Both the position numbers and the translations under genes were made by a program. 64,000 nucleotides of DNA from Phascolarctobacterium_A succinatutens_B. Lineage in GTDB: Bacteria; Bacillota; Negativicutes; Acidaminococcales; Acidaminococcaceae. This document shows, one piece after another, positions 51,272 through 61,069 of the stretch (position 1 is its first letter; every line of letters begins with the position of its first letter). The notes under the pieces are model-generated. The model did not search any database, was not told the DNA's origin, and was given only the letters and a program-made list of their open reading frames with translations. Location: contig NZ_CAUDZA010000001.1 of the NCBI RefSeq assembly GCF_958453765.1, positions 186,001 through 250,000 on the forward strand. Direction: 5' to 3'.

Positions 51272-53311
51272 TTATTCACCTTTAAGCAGACGTAAAAATT
51301 CTGCTTCATCAATAACCGTTACGCCTAATTGCTGTGCCTTTTCCAGCTTATTGCCGGCCTCCGCACCCGCAATGACGTAATCCGTCTTTTTGCTGACGCT
51401 GCCGCTGACCTTCGCACCCACATCCTGCGCCATCGTCTTGGCCTCGGCGCGTCCCAGCGTAGGCATCGTGCCCGTAAAGACAAGCGTTTTGCCGAAGAAG
51501 GGGTTATCCTCCTGACTGGCAGGCGGTGTAAACGTCATCGTCAGTCCTGCTGCCGCCAAACGCTCCACCAGGTCGATGTTCGCCGGTACATTCAGCCAGG
51601 TAACGACGCTTTCCGCAATCTTATCACCGATATCACGAATCTGCGCCAGCTCTTCCGGCTGTGCCTGCTGCAGCTTTTCCATGCTGCCGAATTCCGTTGC
51701 CAGAATACGCGCTACCTTGGTACCCACATGACGGATACCCAAAGCAAAGAGCAGCTTGTCCAGCTCGTTCTTCTTGCTTTCGTCCAACGCCGCCAGCAGA
51801 TTATCCGCAGACTTTTCGCCCATACGCTCCAGCTTCAGCAAATCCTCCTTGCGCAGGCTGTACAAATCCGCAGCATCGCGCACTAAGCCCGCATCAAGCA
51901 GTGCATTGATAACAGAAGGACCGCAGCCGTCGATATTCATCGCATCACGGCTGACAAAGTGAATGAGGCCCTCGCGTCCGAGCGCCGGACAGTGCGGATT
52001 GGTGCAGCGGATAGCTGCTTCCTCGCCCTGACGCTCTACACGCCAGCCACATTCCGGGCAGACGCTGGGAATTTCTACCTCTTTTTCGTCACCGGTACGC
52101 TTTTCAGCAACTACACGCAATACCTCGGGAATAATTTCACCGGCCTTGTTGATGATAACCCTGTCACCGATGCGGATATCCTTGGCGCGGATAAAGTCCT
52201 CGTTATGCAGGGTAGCACGTCTGATAACGCTGCCGCTTAATTTTACCGGTGCCAGCACTGCCGTCGGCGTCAGTACTCCTGTGCGCCCTACACGCCAGTC
52301 AATATCCTCCAGCGTAGTTTCCGCCTGCTCCGGCGGATATTTATAGGCCGTAGCCCAACGCGGATCCTTGCCTGTAGCGCCCAGAATACGCTGTTGGTAA
52401 ACATCGTTGACCTTAATAACAGCGCCGTCAGTATCGTAGGACAGGCCTTGACGCAGCTCGTTGAAATCGCCGATATATTTAATCGCCTCGTCGATATTTT
52501 CGACAACCTTATAATTTTCGCTCACCTTAAAGCCGTAGCGTGCCAGCAAGGCCAGCGATTCGCTGTGCTTGGGCTGCGCGCCCTCGCCTACCAGATAATA
52601 GGCAAAAAAGCTCAGGCTGCGGCTTGCCGTTACCTGCGGGTCCAGCTGGCGCAGGCTGCCTGCCGCCGCATTACGCGGATTGGCAAACTCGCTCTCGCCG
52701 CGCTCCGCGCGCTGCTCGTTTAAACGCATAAACGCCTGCCTTGGCATATAAACCTCACCGCGCACATCCAAAAGCTCCGGCACTGCTTCACCCTCAGGCA
52801 CCTTCAGCGTCAGCGGAATGCTGCGGATGGTGCGCACGTTAGCCGTAACATTTTCGCCTACTACGCCGTCACCGCGGGTAGCGGCGCGAACCAGCTTACC
52901 GTTTTCGTAAATCAGACTGCAGGCCAGGCCGTCAATCTTCGGCTCCATAACGTATTCCACCTTGCTGCCTGCAGGCAGACCGCTGCGAACACGTTCATCA
53001 AAGGCACGCAGCTCCTCGGCGGAAAACACATTGCCCAGGCTCAGCAGCGGCTCCAGATGGCGCACCTCGGTAAACTGCGAGGATGCACGGCCGCCGACAC
53101 GCTGCGTAGGCGAATCGGCCGGAATGCTGTCGGGATAACGCGCCTCCAGCTCACGCAGGCGCACCATCATGCGGTCATATTCGGCGTCCGTAATCTCCGG
53201 CGCATCCAATACATAATATAAATATTCGTTATGACGGATTTCGCGGCGCAGCTTTTCGGCCTCAGCCAAATCTGCCGCGCGCTCATCAGCAAATAAATCC
53301 ATTTCTGCCAT
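51272..53311 (-). CDS. ligA: NAD+-dependent DNA ligase LigA
   Basis: A 679-residue ligase that seals nicks in replication and repair. An N-terminal Ia domain (HNEYLYYVLDAPEITDAEYD), K125 in EPKIDGLA for adenylation, an OB fold, a Cys4 zinc finger (CPECGW, CTNPHC), helix-hairpin-helix repeats and a C-terminal BRCT domain (FFGKTLVFTGTMPTLGR) are all in order. I chose the ATG at 53311, which follows GGAGG with suitable spacing; an in-frame start 18 bases earlier sits on the ribosome site. pcrA lies just upstream, a widespread pairing. Confidence 0.96.
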   Translation of the reverse strand: MAEMDLFADERAADLAEAEKLRREIRHNEYLYYVLDAPEITDAEYDRMMVRLRELEARYPDSIPADSPTQRVGGRASSQFTEVRHLEPLLSLGNVFSAEELRAFDERVRSGLPAGSKVEYVMEPKIDGLACSLIYENGKLVRAATRGDGVVGENVTANVRTIRSIPLTLKVPEGEAVPELLDVRGEVYMPRQAFMRLNEQRAERGESEFANPRNAAAGSLRQLDPQVTASRSLSFFAYYLVGEGAQPKHSESLALLARYGFKVSENYKVVENIDEAIKYIGDFNELRQGLSYDTDGAVIKVNDVYQQRILGATGKDPRWATAYKYPPEQAETTLEDIDWRVGRTGVLTPTAVLAPVKLSGSVIRRATLHNEDFIRAKDIRIGDRVIINKAGEIIPEVLRVVAEKRTGDEKEVEIPSVCPECGWRVERQGEEAAIRCTNPHCPALGREGLIHFVSRDAMNIDGCGPSVINALLDAGLVRDAADLYSLRKEDLLKLERMGEKSADNLLAALDESKKNELDKLLFALGIRHVGTKVARILATEFGSMEKLQQAQPEELAQIRDIGDKIAESVVTWLNVPANIDLVERLAAAGLTMTFTPPASQEDNPFFGKTLVFTGTMPTLGRAEAKTMAQDVGAKVSGSVSKKTDYVIAGAEAGNKLEKAQQLGVTVIDEAEFLRLLKGE

Positions 53312-53350
53312 CGCTTTATCCTCCAACATTTTTATCAGGAAAGCCGCTGC

Positions 53351-55576
53351 TTACAGCTTTTCCAGCTTAGCATACTTCGTCAGCAGGCTACGGATACCGC
53401 CGCCTGCAAAAGCAACCGTAACCTCTTGGCCGTCATCCGCAGCCTTAGCGGTAACAATCGTGCCTGCGCCCCACTTTTTATGCATAACCTTATCGCCGAC
53501 ATGGAAGCTGCAGCCTGCCGCCGCACTGCTTTCCCTCAGAAAGAAGCTGGCCTTATGCTGCTCGAACCAGTTGGCGTTTTCCTTGGCAGTAGGCTTGTGT
53601 ACCTGCGAAGTCATCGCCGGGCGCTGCACTACCGGACGTTTGATTACATGCACCAGATTACGCGGCACCTCCTGCAGGAAGCGGGATGGAGTGTAATACT
53701 GCGTGCGGCCGTAGATAGTTCGTGTTCTGGCATTGCTCAGGAACAAATGCTTTTCCGCACGCGTAATGCCTACGTAGCACAGGCGGCGCTCCTCTTCAAT
53801 CTCATTTTCATTCATCAATGTGCGGGAATGCGGGAAGATACCCTCCTCCATACCTACCAAAAAGACATCGGGGAATTCCAGGCCCTTGGCGGAGTGCAGC
53901 GTCATCAATGTAACGGCCTCCTCGCCCAGCTCCGCATCATCAATATCGGCAACCAGCGCTACGTCAGCCAGGAAGTTTTCCAGCGTCGGCTCTTCGCCGT
54001 TACGCTCGCATTTAACTGCGAACTCCTCGGTTACGCTCAGCATTTCCTTCAGGTTCTCCACACGGCTTTCGTCCTGCGGGTCCTTGCTGCTTTGCAGCTC
54101 CTCCAGATAGCCTGTTTTCAGCAGCACATCATCCAGAAGCTGTTTTACCGGTACATCGGCAGCCTCGCCCATCAGCTCAAAGAGCAGCTCGCTCAGCTCG
54201 TCCAGCTTATTGGCAAAACGGCTCGCAAGACCGGGGACATCCGCTGCATTGGTCACTACCTCGAACAAGGTCTGTCCGCTGGCATTGGCATACTCCTGCA
54301 AGCGTGCCAATGTCGCATCACCGATACCGCGGCGCGGCACGTTGATAATACGCAGCAGGCTCAGGCTGTCACTGGGGTTGAAAATCAGACGCAGATAAGC
54401 CAGCGCATCCTTGATTTCCTTGCGCTCGTAGAACTTCGTACCGCCGACCATCGTATAGGCGATACCGCTTTTAATCAGCAGTTCCTCGAAAACACGCGAC
54501 TGCGCGTTGGTGCGGTACAGCACTGCCATATCACCCAGCTTGGCGCCTTCATTCAGCTGCAGCTTCTGCATATTTTCAATCACATAGCGTGCTTCATCTC
54601 TTTCATCATTCGCCTGATAGTAAACAATTTCCGAACCGTTGCCGTTGGCAGTCCACAAATTTTTCGGCTTGCGTCCGCTGTTGTTGTCGATAACGGCATT
54701 GGCAGCATCCAAAATAACCTGCGTACTGCGGTAGTTCTGCTCCAGCTTCACCAGCTTGGCATCGGGGTAATCCTTTTCAAAATCGAGGATATTCTGGATA
54801 TCGGCACCGCGCCAGCCGTAAATGCTCTGGTCGGCATCGCCTACTACGCAGATGTTTCTGTGGCCTGCAGCCAATAGCTTTGTCAGCAGGTACTGTGCAT
54901 GGTTGGTGTCCTGATATTCGTCAACCATCAGATAATCAAACTTGCGCTGGTACTTTTCTCTAACCGCCGGATTTTCCTGCAGCAGACGCAGCGCCAGCAG
55001 CAGCAAATCGTCAAAGTCTACGGCATTGTTGGCCTGCAGCTTTTTCTGATAAGCATCATAAATTTTTGCCACCTGCTGCTCATAGTAGCCGGAGGCCTCA
55101 CGAGCGTAGGCATCGGGCAGCAGCAAAGCATTTTTCGCGTTGCTGATATGGCTGATAATCGCCGGCAACGGGAAACGCTTTTCATCCAGATTCATTTCCT
55201 TCAGCACCTGTTTAATCAGGTTTTTGCTGTCGCTTGTATCGTAAATTGCAAAATTATTGGCATAACCGTTGAGATTTTCCAGCTCATAGCGTAAAAGACG
55301 GGCGCAGAAGGCATGGAAGGTAAACAGCCACACATCTCTGGCCGCAGCACCGGCCATACGGTCTACGCGCTCGCGCATTTCCGCGGCGGCTTTATTGGTA
55401 AATGTTATCGCCAAAATGCGATAGGGACGCACGCCCTGCTGCAGCAAATGCGCAATACGGCAGGTAAGCACCTTCGTCTTGCCGCTGCCTGCGCCTGCCA
55501 GAATCAGCATCGGTCCGTTAATAGTCTGTACTGCATCAAGCTGCTCTTTATTGAGTCCTTGCATTGTATCGGTCAT
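53351..55576 (-). CDS. pcrA: ATP-dependent DNA helicase PcrA (UvrD/Rep superfamily 1)
   Basis: A 741-residue superfamily 1A helicase. Walker A GAGSGKTKVLTCR, motif II VDEYQDTNHAQYLL, motif III VVGDADQSIYGWRGAD, and motifs V-VI (LMTLHSAKGLEFPDVFLVG, YVGITRAEKHL) are visible. The C-terminal tail ends in the conserved PcrA module GDKVMHKKWGAGTIV. It unwinds DNA in repair and replication restart. It is 40 bases upstream of ligA, typical of Firmicutes. Confidence 0.95.
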   Translation of the reverse strand: MTDTMQGLNKEQLDAVQTINGPMLILAGAGSGKTKVLTCRIAHLLQQGVRPYRILAITFTNKAAAEMRERVDRMAGAAARDVWLFTFHAFCARLLRYELENLNGYANNFAIYDTSDSKNLIKQVLKEMNLDEKRFPLPAIISHISNAKNALLLPDAYAREASGYYEQQVAKIYDAYQKKLQANNAVDFDDLLLLALRLLQENPAVREKYQRKFDYLMVDEYQDTNHAQYLLTKLLAAGHRNICVVGDADQSIYGWRGADIQNILDFEKDYPDAKLVKLEQNYRSTQVILDAANAVIDNNSGRKPKNLWTANGNGSEIVYYQANDERDEARYVIENMQKLQLNEGAKLGDMAVLYRTNAQSRVFEELLIKSGIAYTMVGGTKFYERKEIKDALAYLRLIFNPSDSLSLLRIINVPRRGIGDATLARLQEYANASGQTLFEVVTNAADVPGLASRFANKLDELSELLFELMGEAADVPVKQLLDDVLLKTGYLEELQSSKDPQDESRVENLKEMLSVTEEFAVKCERNGEEPTLENFLADVALVADIDDAELGEEAVTLMTLHSAKGLEFPDVFLVGMEEGIFPHSRTLMNENEIEEERRLCYVGITRAEKHLFLSNARTRTIYGRTQYYTPSRFLQEVPRNLVHVIKRPVVQRPAMTSQVHKPTAKENANWFEQHKASFFLRESSAAAGCSFHVGDKVMHKKWGAGTIVTAKAADDGQEVTVAFAGGGIRSLLTKYAKLEKL

Positions 55577-55603
55577 CAGTCGTTAGCCTCCATAATATTT
55601 CAC

Positions 55604-55619
55604 GGATGCACCTGCATCC
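55604..55619. promoter_or_regulatory. Short palindrome upstream of pcrA
   Basis: GGATGCA (55604-55610) and TGCATCC (55613-55619) are 2 bases apart, 28 bases before the pcrA start codon. A regulator site or leader hairpin is possible; it is not a recognised LexA box. Confidence 0.3.
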
Positions 55620-55774
55620 TCTTCTTGGGTAAAAATATTTTTGACTTAAATATTATATCACAAAACGCGTCGCTTAGGCGAAGAAAAGCAGCCGCTTTAG
55701 CCTAGAACTATGCTAGGAAAAGCAGCTGCATTGTGTTAAAATAATGCTATGTAATGCAAAAGGAGATTATACAG

Positions 55775-56578
55775 ATGACTAATAAAAGCACCTTCGTTCC
55801 CGCCAAGGATTTGAGCAAGCTGTGGCGGGCTATTATAGAATTCGATATGCTGCAGCCGGGCGACCGCATTCTCGTCGGCCTCAGCGGCGGCAAGGACAGC
55901 ATGCTTCTGACAGCCATGCTGGCGGAAATCAAAAAATATTCGCCGATTCCCTTCGACCTTGCCTGCTACACCGTCAACGGCATGTTTGCACCCAACTTTC
56001 CCAAGGCGGAGCTGGAGGCCTTCTGCGCGCAGTTCGGCCTTACACACTACAGCGACGACGTTGACGTGATGGCGGCACACGCAAAAAAAGGCGGCAGCCC
56101 CTGCTTCACCTGCGCCTATTTCCGCCGTGCAGCCACCAACCGCCGCGCGCAGGAGCTCGGCTTCAACAAGGTGGCATTGGCGCACCACAATGACGATGCC
56201 GTAGAAACCTTCTTCATGAATCTTGTGACCAGCGGCCAGTTGCGTACCTTCTTGCCCGTAACGCCGCTGTCGCGCTCCGGCATCACTGTACTGCGCCCGC
56301 TGCTCTACTACCGCGAGCAGGAAATCCGCGAGCTGGTGGCAAAACTGGGCCTGAGGCCTATCAAAAATCCTTGTCCTTATGACGGCCACACCATGCGACA
56401 AGACATCAAAGAGCATATCGCAGCGCTAAATGCTCAGTATCCGGAAATCTACGAGCATCTGGCGGCAGCCATGCGTGACAGCGACAGACAGGAGCTGTGG
56501 CCGCCCAAGCCCGGCAAGGAGCTGCTGCAAAAATTCCACACCTTCTGGGGACGTGGCAAAAAGCAGGCTGAGCAATGA
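55775..56578 (+). CDS. TtcA-like tRNA thiolation family ATPase (PP-loop)
   Basis: A 267-residue PP-loop protein with GLSGGKDSML (residues 35-44), a CxxC (SPCFTCAYFRR) and a C-terminal Cys in NPCPYDGHT. These three Cys correspond to the Fe-S cluster ligands of TtcA, which makes 2-thiocytidine-32 in tRNA. Many Firmicutes have TtcA relatives of unproved function, so tRNA is a likely but not certain substrate. The ATG at 55775 follows AAAGGAG. It overlaps the EamA gene by 4 bases. Confidence 0.83.
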   Translation: MTNKSTFVPAKDLSKLWRAIIEFDMLQPGDRILVGLSGGKDSMLLTAMLAEIKKYSPIPFDLACYTVNGMFAPNFPKAELEAFCAQFGLTHYSDDVDVMAAHAKKGGSPCFTCAYFRRAATNRRAQELGFNKVALAHHNDDAVETFFMNLVTSGQLRTFLPVTPLSRSGITVLRPLLYYREQEIRELVAKLGLRPIKNPCPYDGHTMRQDIKEHIAALNAQYPEIYEHLAAAMRDSDRQELWPPKPGKELLQKFHTFWGRGKKQAEQ

Positions 56579-57444
56579 AAACAAAAGCCTATCTTTACAT
56601 CATCACTGCTGCTATCTGCTGGGGCTTAATCGGGCTCTTCGTCAGAGCATTGGCAGCACAAGGCTTAAGTTCCATGCAAATAGTTGCCCTGCGTTCGCTG
56701 GCAGCGGCAATCTGCGTCACGCTGCCGCTGCTGCGCTCAGGGCGTGCCGCCCTGCGCATCAGACTGCGTGACCTCTGGCTCTTCGTAGGCACCGGCATCT
56801 GCAGCCTGGTGTTCTTCAACTACTGCTACTTCAACGCTATGCAGCAGACAAGTCTGGCGGTAGCAGCGCTGCTGCTCTACACCGCCCCTGTCTTTGTTAT
56901 GCTTATGTCACTGCTGTGCTTCGGCGAAGCCTTCACGCGCACTAAGGCGCTCGCTCTGCTGCTCACCTTCAGCGGCTGTGCCTGCGTCACCGGCGTTTTC
57001 GGCAGCAGTGTGACGCTTACGCTCAGCGGCCTGCTCTACGGTCTGGGCAGCGGCTTTGGCTACGCGCTGTACAGCATCTTCGGCAAGTACGCAGTGCGCA
57101 AATATTCATCACTCACCATCACCGCCTACACCTTTTATCTCGCACTCGCAGCTTCATGGCCGCTCGCAGATTTTGATTATCAGCGTCTTGCAGCCATTGA
57201 CCTGCCGTCCATCGTCAGCGTTTTAGGGTTGGGCCTGCTCTGCGCCGTGCTTCCTTATCTGCTCTACACCAAGGGACTGGAGCAGATTGAAGCAGGACAG
57301 GCTTCCATCCTCGCGACGATTGAGCCCTTTGTGGCTGCCGCCGTCGGTGTCATCTTCTTTGCGGAAGCACTGACGCCGCTGAAAATAATCGGTATGGGAC
57401 TGATATTTGCGGCGATTGCCGTGCTGAATATCAGGAAAGTATAA
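56575..57444 (+). CDS. EamA/DMT family transporter
   Basis: A 289-residue membrane protein of ten predicted helices in two EamA repeats (about residues 5-135 and 148-288), the DMT superfamily layout. It starts YLYIITAAICWGLIGLFVRAL, and the second half ends with the conserved segment EPFVAAAVGVIFFAEALTPLKIIGMGLIFAAI. Such carriers export metabolites or amino acids; the substrate is unknown. ATGA overlap with the TtcA-like gene points to one transcript, but a functional link is not evident. Confidence 0.88.
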   Translation: MKTKAYLYIITAAICWGLIGLFVRALAAQGLSSMQIVALRSLAAAICVTLPLLRSGRAALRIRLRDLWLFVGTGICSLVFFNYCYFNAMQQTSLAVAALLLYTAPVFVMLMSLLCFGEAFTRTKALALLLTFSGCACVTGVFGSSVTLTLSGLLYGLGSGFGYALYSIFGKYAVRKYSSLTITAYTFYLALAASWPLADFDYQRLAAIDLPSIVSVLGLGLLCAVLPYLLYTKGLEQIEAGQASILATIEPFVAAAVGVIFFAEALTPLKIIGMGLIFAAIAVLNIRKV

Positions 57445-57453
57445 AAATAATAT

Positions 57454-57514
57454 AAAAAGACGTATTGCTTAAGGCTTCAAAATGTAACGAGGCCTTCCGT
57501 CAATACGTCTTTTT
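57454..57514. terminator. Terminator between EamA and crcB genes
   Basis: AAAAAGACGTATTG (57454-57467) pairs with CAATACGTCTTTTT (57501-57514), with an inner AAGGC/GCCTT pair. T tracts suit both directions. Confidence 0.85.
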
Positions 57515-57543
57515 TTAATTATAGTGCAGAGGAATCAAAAATT

Positions 57544-57918
57544 CTATACCCCTTTACCCGCCAGCACGCCTGCTCCCGCAGCCACAAGTCCCAAAAGCAG
57601 GCTGCCGCCGCTATACGCTGCCCCCGCAGCGATATTACCCTCCGTCAGCAGCATCAGGCTTTCGTAGCCGAACGAAGAAAAGGTGGTGAAGCCACCCAAC
57701 AGGCCCACGCACAAGAACAGGCGCCAGGCCGCAGGCAGCAGACCGCGCTCCACAATCAGCGTCATCAAAAGGCCCATGCAAAAGCAGCCTATGATATTTA
57801 TAGCGAAGGTTCCCCATGGAAGGGCGCTGCCGCTCATCCTGCTGATAAAATTACCCAGCAAATAACGGCACACTGCGCCCAAAGCACCGCCGACTGCTAC
57901 ACTTAGTATCTCCATCAT
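57544..57918 (-). CDS. crcB: Fluoride ion channel CrcB/FluC
   Basis: A 124-residue four-helix membrane protein. GGALGAVCRYLLG at the N-terminus, the WGTFAINIIGCFCMG segment and GGFTTFSSFGYE, which contains the fluoride-lining Phe residues, are typical. FluC works as an antiparallel dimer that lets fluoride out. The start overlaps the stop of the HPt gene upstream (ATGA-like), which is an unusual partner. No fluoride riboswitch is seen. Confidence 0.9.
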   Translation of the reverse strand: MMEILSVAVGGALGAVCRYLLGNFISRMSGSALPWGTFAINIIGCFCMGLLMTLIVERGLLPAAWRLFLCVGLLGGFTTFSSFGYESLMLLTEGNIAAGAAYSGGSLLLGLVAAGAGVLAGKGV

Positions 57919-58280
57919 GCACTCTCCAGCTGCTCAATATATTGCAGCGTGCGCTGCCAGTCATTCTTCACCGCAACCAGCTTCGCCTGCAGATGAGGCA
58001 CGGTATAGTCCTCGCTGCGCAGCAGGCTCACAATATCGGCAAACTGCGCCTGCAGACCGGTCAGCCCCAGCGTTGCACACACACCCTTCAGATTGTGCGC
58101 ATAGCGCAGCACCTCCTGCAGGTTACCTGCCTCCGCAGCCTCCTCCATCAATTTATAATCATCGCTTGTCAGCAGCTTGCGCAAAAAACGCACATACATA
58201 GCTTCACTTTCCATAAAGCGCTCTTCCAGCGCCTCCTGAATATCAATCGCCACATACTGCGGCAGTTCCTGTAAATGCAC
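57915..58280 (-). CDS. HPt domain phosphotransfer protein
   Basis: A 121-residue, all-helical protein with the HPt signature RYAHNLKGVCATLGL; H62 is the expected phosphorylated His. It lies directly downstream of the hybrid histidine kinase, with 22 bases between, so it probably receives phosphate from the receiver domain of that kinase and passes it to an unseen response regulator. The GTG at 58280 is the likely start, preceded by AAAGGGG; the longer frame overlaps the kinase stop. Confidence 0.85.
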   Translation of the reverse strand: MHLQELPQYVAIDIQEALEERFMESEAMYVRFLRKLLTSDDYKLMEEAAEAGNLQEVLRYAHNLKGVCATLGLTGLQAQFADIVSLLRSEDYTVPHLQAKLVAVKNDWQRTLQYIEQLESA

Positions 58281-58302
58281 GGCTTCGCACCCCTTTCTGC
58301 TC

Positions 58303-60804
58303 TTAATGCTGCAGGTACGCACTCATCATCTGCGCCAGCAGCTTCATCTGTACCGGTTTCACCATAAAATCATTCATGCCGGCAGCCATCGCGCGTTCCA
58401 CGTCATCACTGCCGCTGTTGCCTGTCAGCGCCAGAATCGGCACCTTACGCGCATCCTCGCGCGGCAAAGCTCTGATAGCCTCGGCAGCCTCACAGCCATC
58501 CATTTCCGGCATCTGCATATCCATCAGCACCATACTGATACTGCCCTCCTCCGAAGCCTCAAACAGCTCCAAAGCCTCCTTGCCGTCGCAGGCAGGCACA
58601 ACCTCCAGGCCATTCATCGTCAGCAGCTCGCTGATAATCTCCATGTTGATACTGTTATCCTCTGCTACTAAAATTCTGCAGCCGGCAAAATCCTCCAGCT
58701 TCGGCTGCGCGTCCTGTGGCTTGCTTTCCACCTTTTTCACGATATTGAACGGCAGCGAAATAATTACGCAGGTGCCTTCATCAACATGACTGCTGATGTG
58801 AATGCTGCCATCCATACGCTCCACCAGGCTTTTGACTATCGTCATGCCCAAACCGGTGCCGGTAACGCGCGGCACACCAAAACGGCTGTCGCGCTCAAAC
58901 GGCTTATAAATCTTCTCCAGGAATTTGGCCGACATACCGCAGCCGGTATCCTTAATGACAAAGGTATAATGCACACGGTTGCGCTCATTGCTCAGCTCGC
59001 GACGTGCCAGAAAGCTGATTTTGCCATGCGCCTTGGTATATTTAATCGCATTCGACAAAATATTATTCAAAATCTGCTGCAAGCCCTGCAAATCGCCGCT
59101 CACCATTTCATCTTCTTGCAGCATCAGCTGAGAGTCAAAGAACTTCTGCTCCAGCTCGGCCTGCGCCGCAAAAATATCGCTGGTATCCTGCGCTACCTTG
59201 GCAATCATAAAGGTTTCCTGCACATGCTCCACCTTGCCGTTGTCCAGGCGTGCCATTTCCAGAATATCGTTAATCAAGGTCAGCAGCTGCTGCCCTGCGG
59301 CGCTTATTTTGCGGATATATTCCTTCACCTGTCCGCAGTCATCCTTGTGCAGCTCTGCCAGCTCCGCCATGCCGATAATGCCGTTGAGAGGCGCACGCAT
59401 ATCGTGCGACAGTGCAGAGAAGAACATGTTTCTGGACTTGGCATTTTCGCGTGCTACCTGCAGCGCCTGCTCCGTCACCTGAATATGCTCCAGCTCCTTC
59501 TGCTTTTCGGCGTCTACCTCACGGAAGAAGAAAACCGCTTCGTCCTTATTCAGCAAATCATCGCGCATCAGGCGGACATTCAGCCATCTGTATTCCTTGC
59601 CGAAGCGATAGCGGAACTCACCGCCGAAGTCATTGATATGACGCTCCACCAGATCCTTGATATGCTCACGCGCAAAGCTGGTCGCAAATTCTTCGGTAGC
59701 CTCCGGCTCCACATTCTTTATCAGCTCCTGCAGCAGCTCATCATAATCGCCCTCCGGCTCCTGCGGCCCCGGGCTGGTGCTTTTCAGCATATAATAGCGT
59801 CCGGTAACATAATTCACTCTGAACACAGCCAGGAAGGACTTGCTCATAACGCGGATAACCTCATTGATGCTTTGCAGCTGTTTATTCAGCATATGCTCGC
59901 GCAGCGCCAAGCCGGCAGCCAGCAGCAGGAAAATAGCCAGCGTCAGGCTGAACCACTGCATCAAATCCTTATAATCACCCATCAGGAAATCATATGGAAT
60001 CGTTACAATAGATATCCAGCCCTTTTCCGAAACCGTGTAGTAAACACCGCGCTTATTGCCTTCATAGTCGGTAATATAAGATACATCACTGTCAGAATCA
60101 CGGATTTCCTTAAAGATTTTATCTACATAAGGTTGCTCTTCTTCTATCGACAGATTGCGGTCATTGATGGTAAACATAATATTACCGGACGGATCGCAAA
60201 GGTAGTAATAGCTGTCCTTCGGTAGCTTATTGTCACTCAGCAGGCCATTCAGACGCTCCGGATAAAGATTCATCGCCAGTACATTGTTATCACTAAAGCG
60301 CACGGCCATCGTCAGCAGGCGCTCATTATTCTTGCCGTATTGATATAAATTAGTATAGGCTACGCCGCTTTTATTGCTCAGCGCTGCCTGATACCATTTC
60401 AGCGAAGCAACATCTGTCGGCTGTCCCTCCAATCGCTTGCCAATAAGATGCCCGTGTACTACAGCGCACATATCAAAGCGGCCCACATCAGCATTTTTTT
60501 CCATATAATCGGTAAAATGCGTCAGCGCCTCCTCCAGCTCTGCATCCGTCATATCGGGCTTCATTTCCAGCATATGTGCAAGGTTCTGCGCGGCACTGCG
60601 CAGCAGCATTTCCTGAGCTTTTATGCGTCCTGTTTCCCTTGTGGCAAAGCGGGCTGCCAGCTGCTGTCCCATAATATGCGAATTATCCAATATTTTTTCG
60701 CGCACAATATACAGGCTCACCAGGGAAACAAGCAGGAAGAAGGCGAAGATGCCTATGCTGTATAGAGATACCTTTATTCTGTTCCTAAAAAATTTAAAGT
60801 CCAT
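58303..60804 (-). CDS. Hybrid sensor histidine kinase with extracytoplasmic Cache-type sensor
   Basis: An 833-residue protein: membrane helix 1 (about 12-34), a periplasmic sensor of about 245 residues resembling double Cache domains (SLKWYQAALSNKSGVAYTN, GVYYTVSEKGWISIVTIPYDFL), helix 2 (about 285-305), a PAS-like segment (about 325-440), HisKA with the phospho-His in ALSHDMRAPLNGIIG (about 465), HATPase (LNNILSNAIKYT, DTGCGMS, GTGLGMTIV) and a C-terminal receiver with D762 (VLMDMQMPEMDG). Cache sensors usually bind small organic acids or amino acids. With the HPt protein it forms a three-step relay; the final regulator is not in the window. Confidence 0.92.
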   Translation of the reverse strand: MDFKFFRNRIKVSLYSIGIFAFFLLVSLVSLYIVREKILDNSHIMGQQLAARFATRETGRIKAQEMLLRSAAQNLAHMLEMKPDMTDAELEEALTHFTDYMEKNADVGRFDMCAVVHGHLIGKRLEGQPTDVASLKWYQAALSNKSGVAYTNLYQYGKNNERLLTMAVRFSDNNVLAMNLYPERLNGLLSDNKLPKDSYYYLCDPSGNIMFTINDRNLSIEEEQPYVDKIFKEIRDSDSDVSYITDYEGNKRGVYYTVSEKGWISIVTIPYDFLMGDYKDLMQWFSLTLAIFLLLAAGLALREHMLNKQLQSINEVIRVMSKSFLAVFRVNYVTGRYYMLKSTSPGPQEPEGDYDELLQELIKNVEPEATEEFATSFAREHIKDLVERHINDFGGEFRYRFGKEYRWLNVRLMRDDLLNKDEAVFFFREVDAEKQKELEHIQVTEQALQVARENAKSRNMFFSALSHDMRAPLNGIIGMAELAELHKDDCGQVKEYIRKISAAGQQLLTLINDILEMARLDNGKVEHVQETFMIAKVAQDTSDIFAAQAELEQKFFDSQLMLQEDEMVSGDLQGLQQILNNILSNAIKYTKAHGKISFLARRELSNERNRVHYTFVIKDTGCGMSAKFLEKIYKPFERDSRFGVPRVTGTGLGMTIVKSLVERMDGSIHISSHVDEGTCVIISLPFNIVKKVESKPQDAQPKLEDFAGCRILVAEDNSINMEIISELLTMNGLEVVPACDGKEALELFEASEEGSISMVLMDMQMPEMDGCEAAEAIRALPREDARKVPILALTGNSGSDDVERAMAAGMNDFMVKPVQMKLLAQMMSAYLQH

Positions 60805-60901
60805 AAGCCCTCCATTGAGCCACTGTCAATAAACATGTGCATATTTCATACATACACATTTTATTATATAACACCAGGCACATCTCTACAAGTGCATACG
60901 T

Positions 60902-60975
60902 CAAAAAGCTGCCTGCGGAAGAAGTTGCTACGTCCGCAGGCAGCCGATTAGGTATTTATGTATATATATGCTTGT
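60902..60975. repeat. Left copy of a 74-bp direct repeat bracketing the DpnI/DpnA module; also terminator-like
   Basis: Contains CAAAAAGCTGCCTGC, a 17-base loop, CCGCAGGCAGC and a 31-base flank ending ATGCTTGT. The right copy (63699-63772) has the same length and order; arms are identical and the flank matches at 24 of 31 positions. Read on the minus strand the stem ends in TTTTT and would terminate the methyltransferase transcript. Confidence 0.7.
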
Positions 60976-61069
60976 TGCGTTACTATTGTTGACTAAAATA
61001 TTGCATCAGGTAACGATGAGGACAAAGGGAGAAGGGATTAGGGTTCTGATTTTGTTAGTAAAGAAAGAG

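Noticed and set aside
57919..58000. Fluoride riboswitch ahead of crcB
   Set aside because: The gene starts inside the upstream HPt gene, leaving no leader and no matching motif.
58786..60225. Long plus-strand open frame of 479 codons
   Set aside because: Antisense to the hybrid histidine kinase, with no family motifs.
60902..60975. Treating the 74-bp repeats only as coincidental terminators
   Set aside because: Similarity extends 31 bases beyond the stem, so common origin is more likely, although both can still act as terminators.
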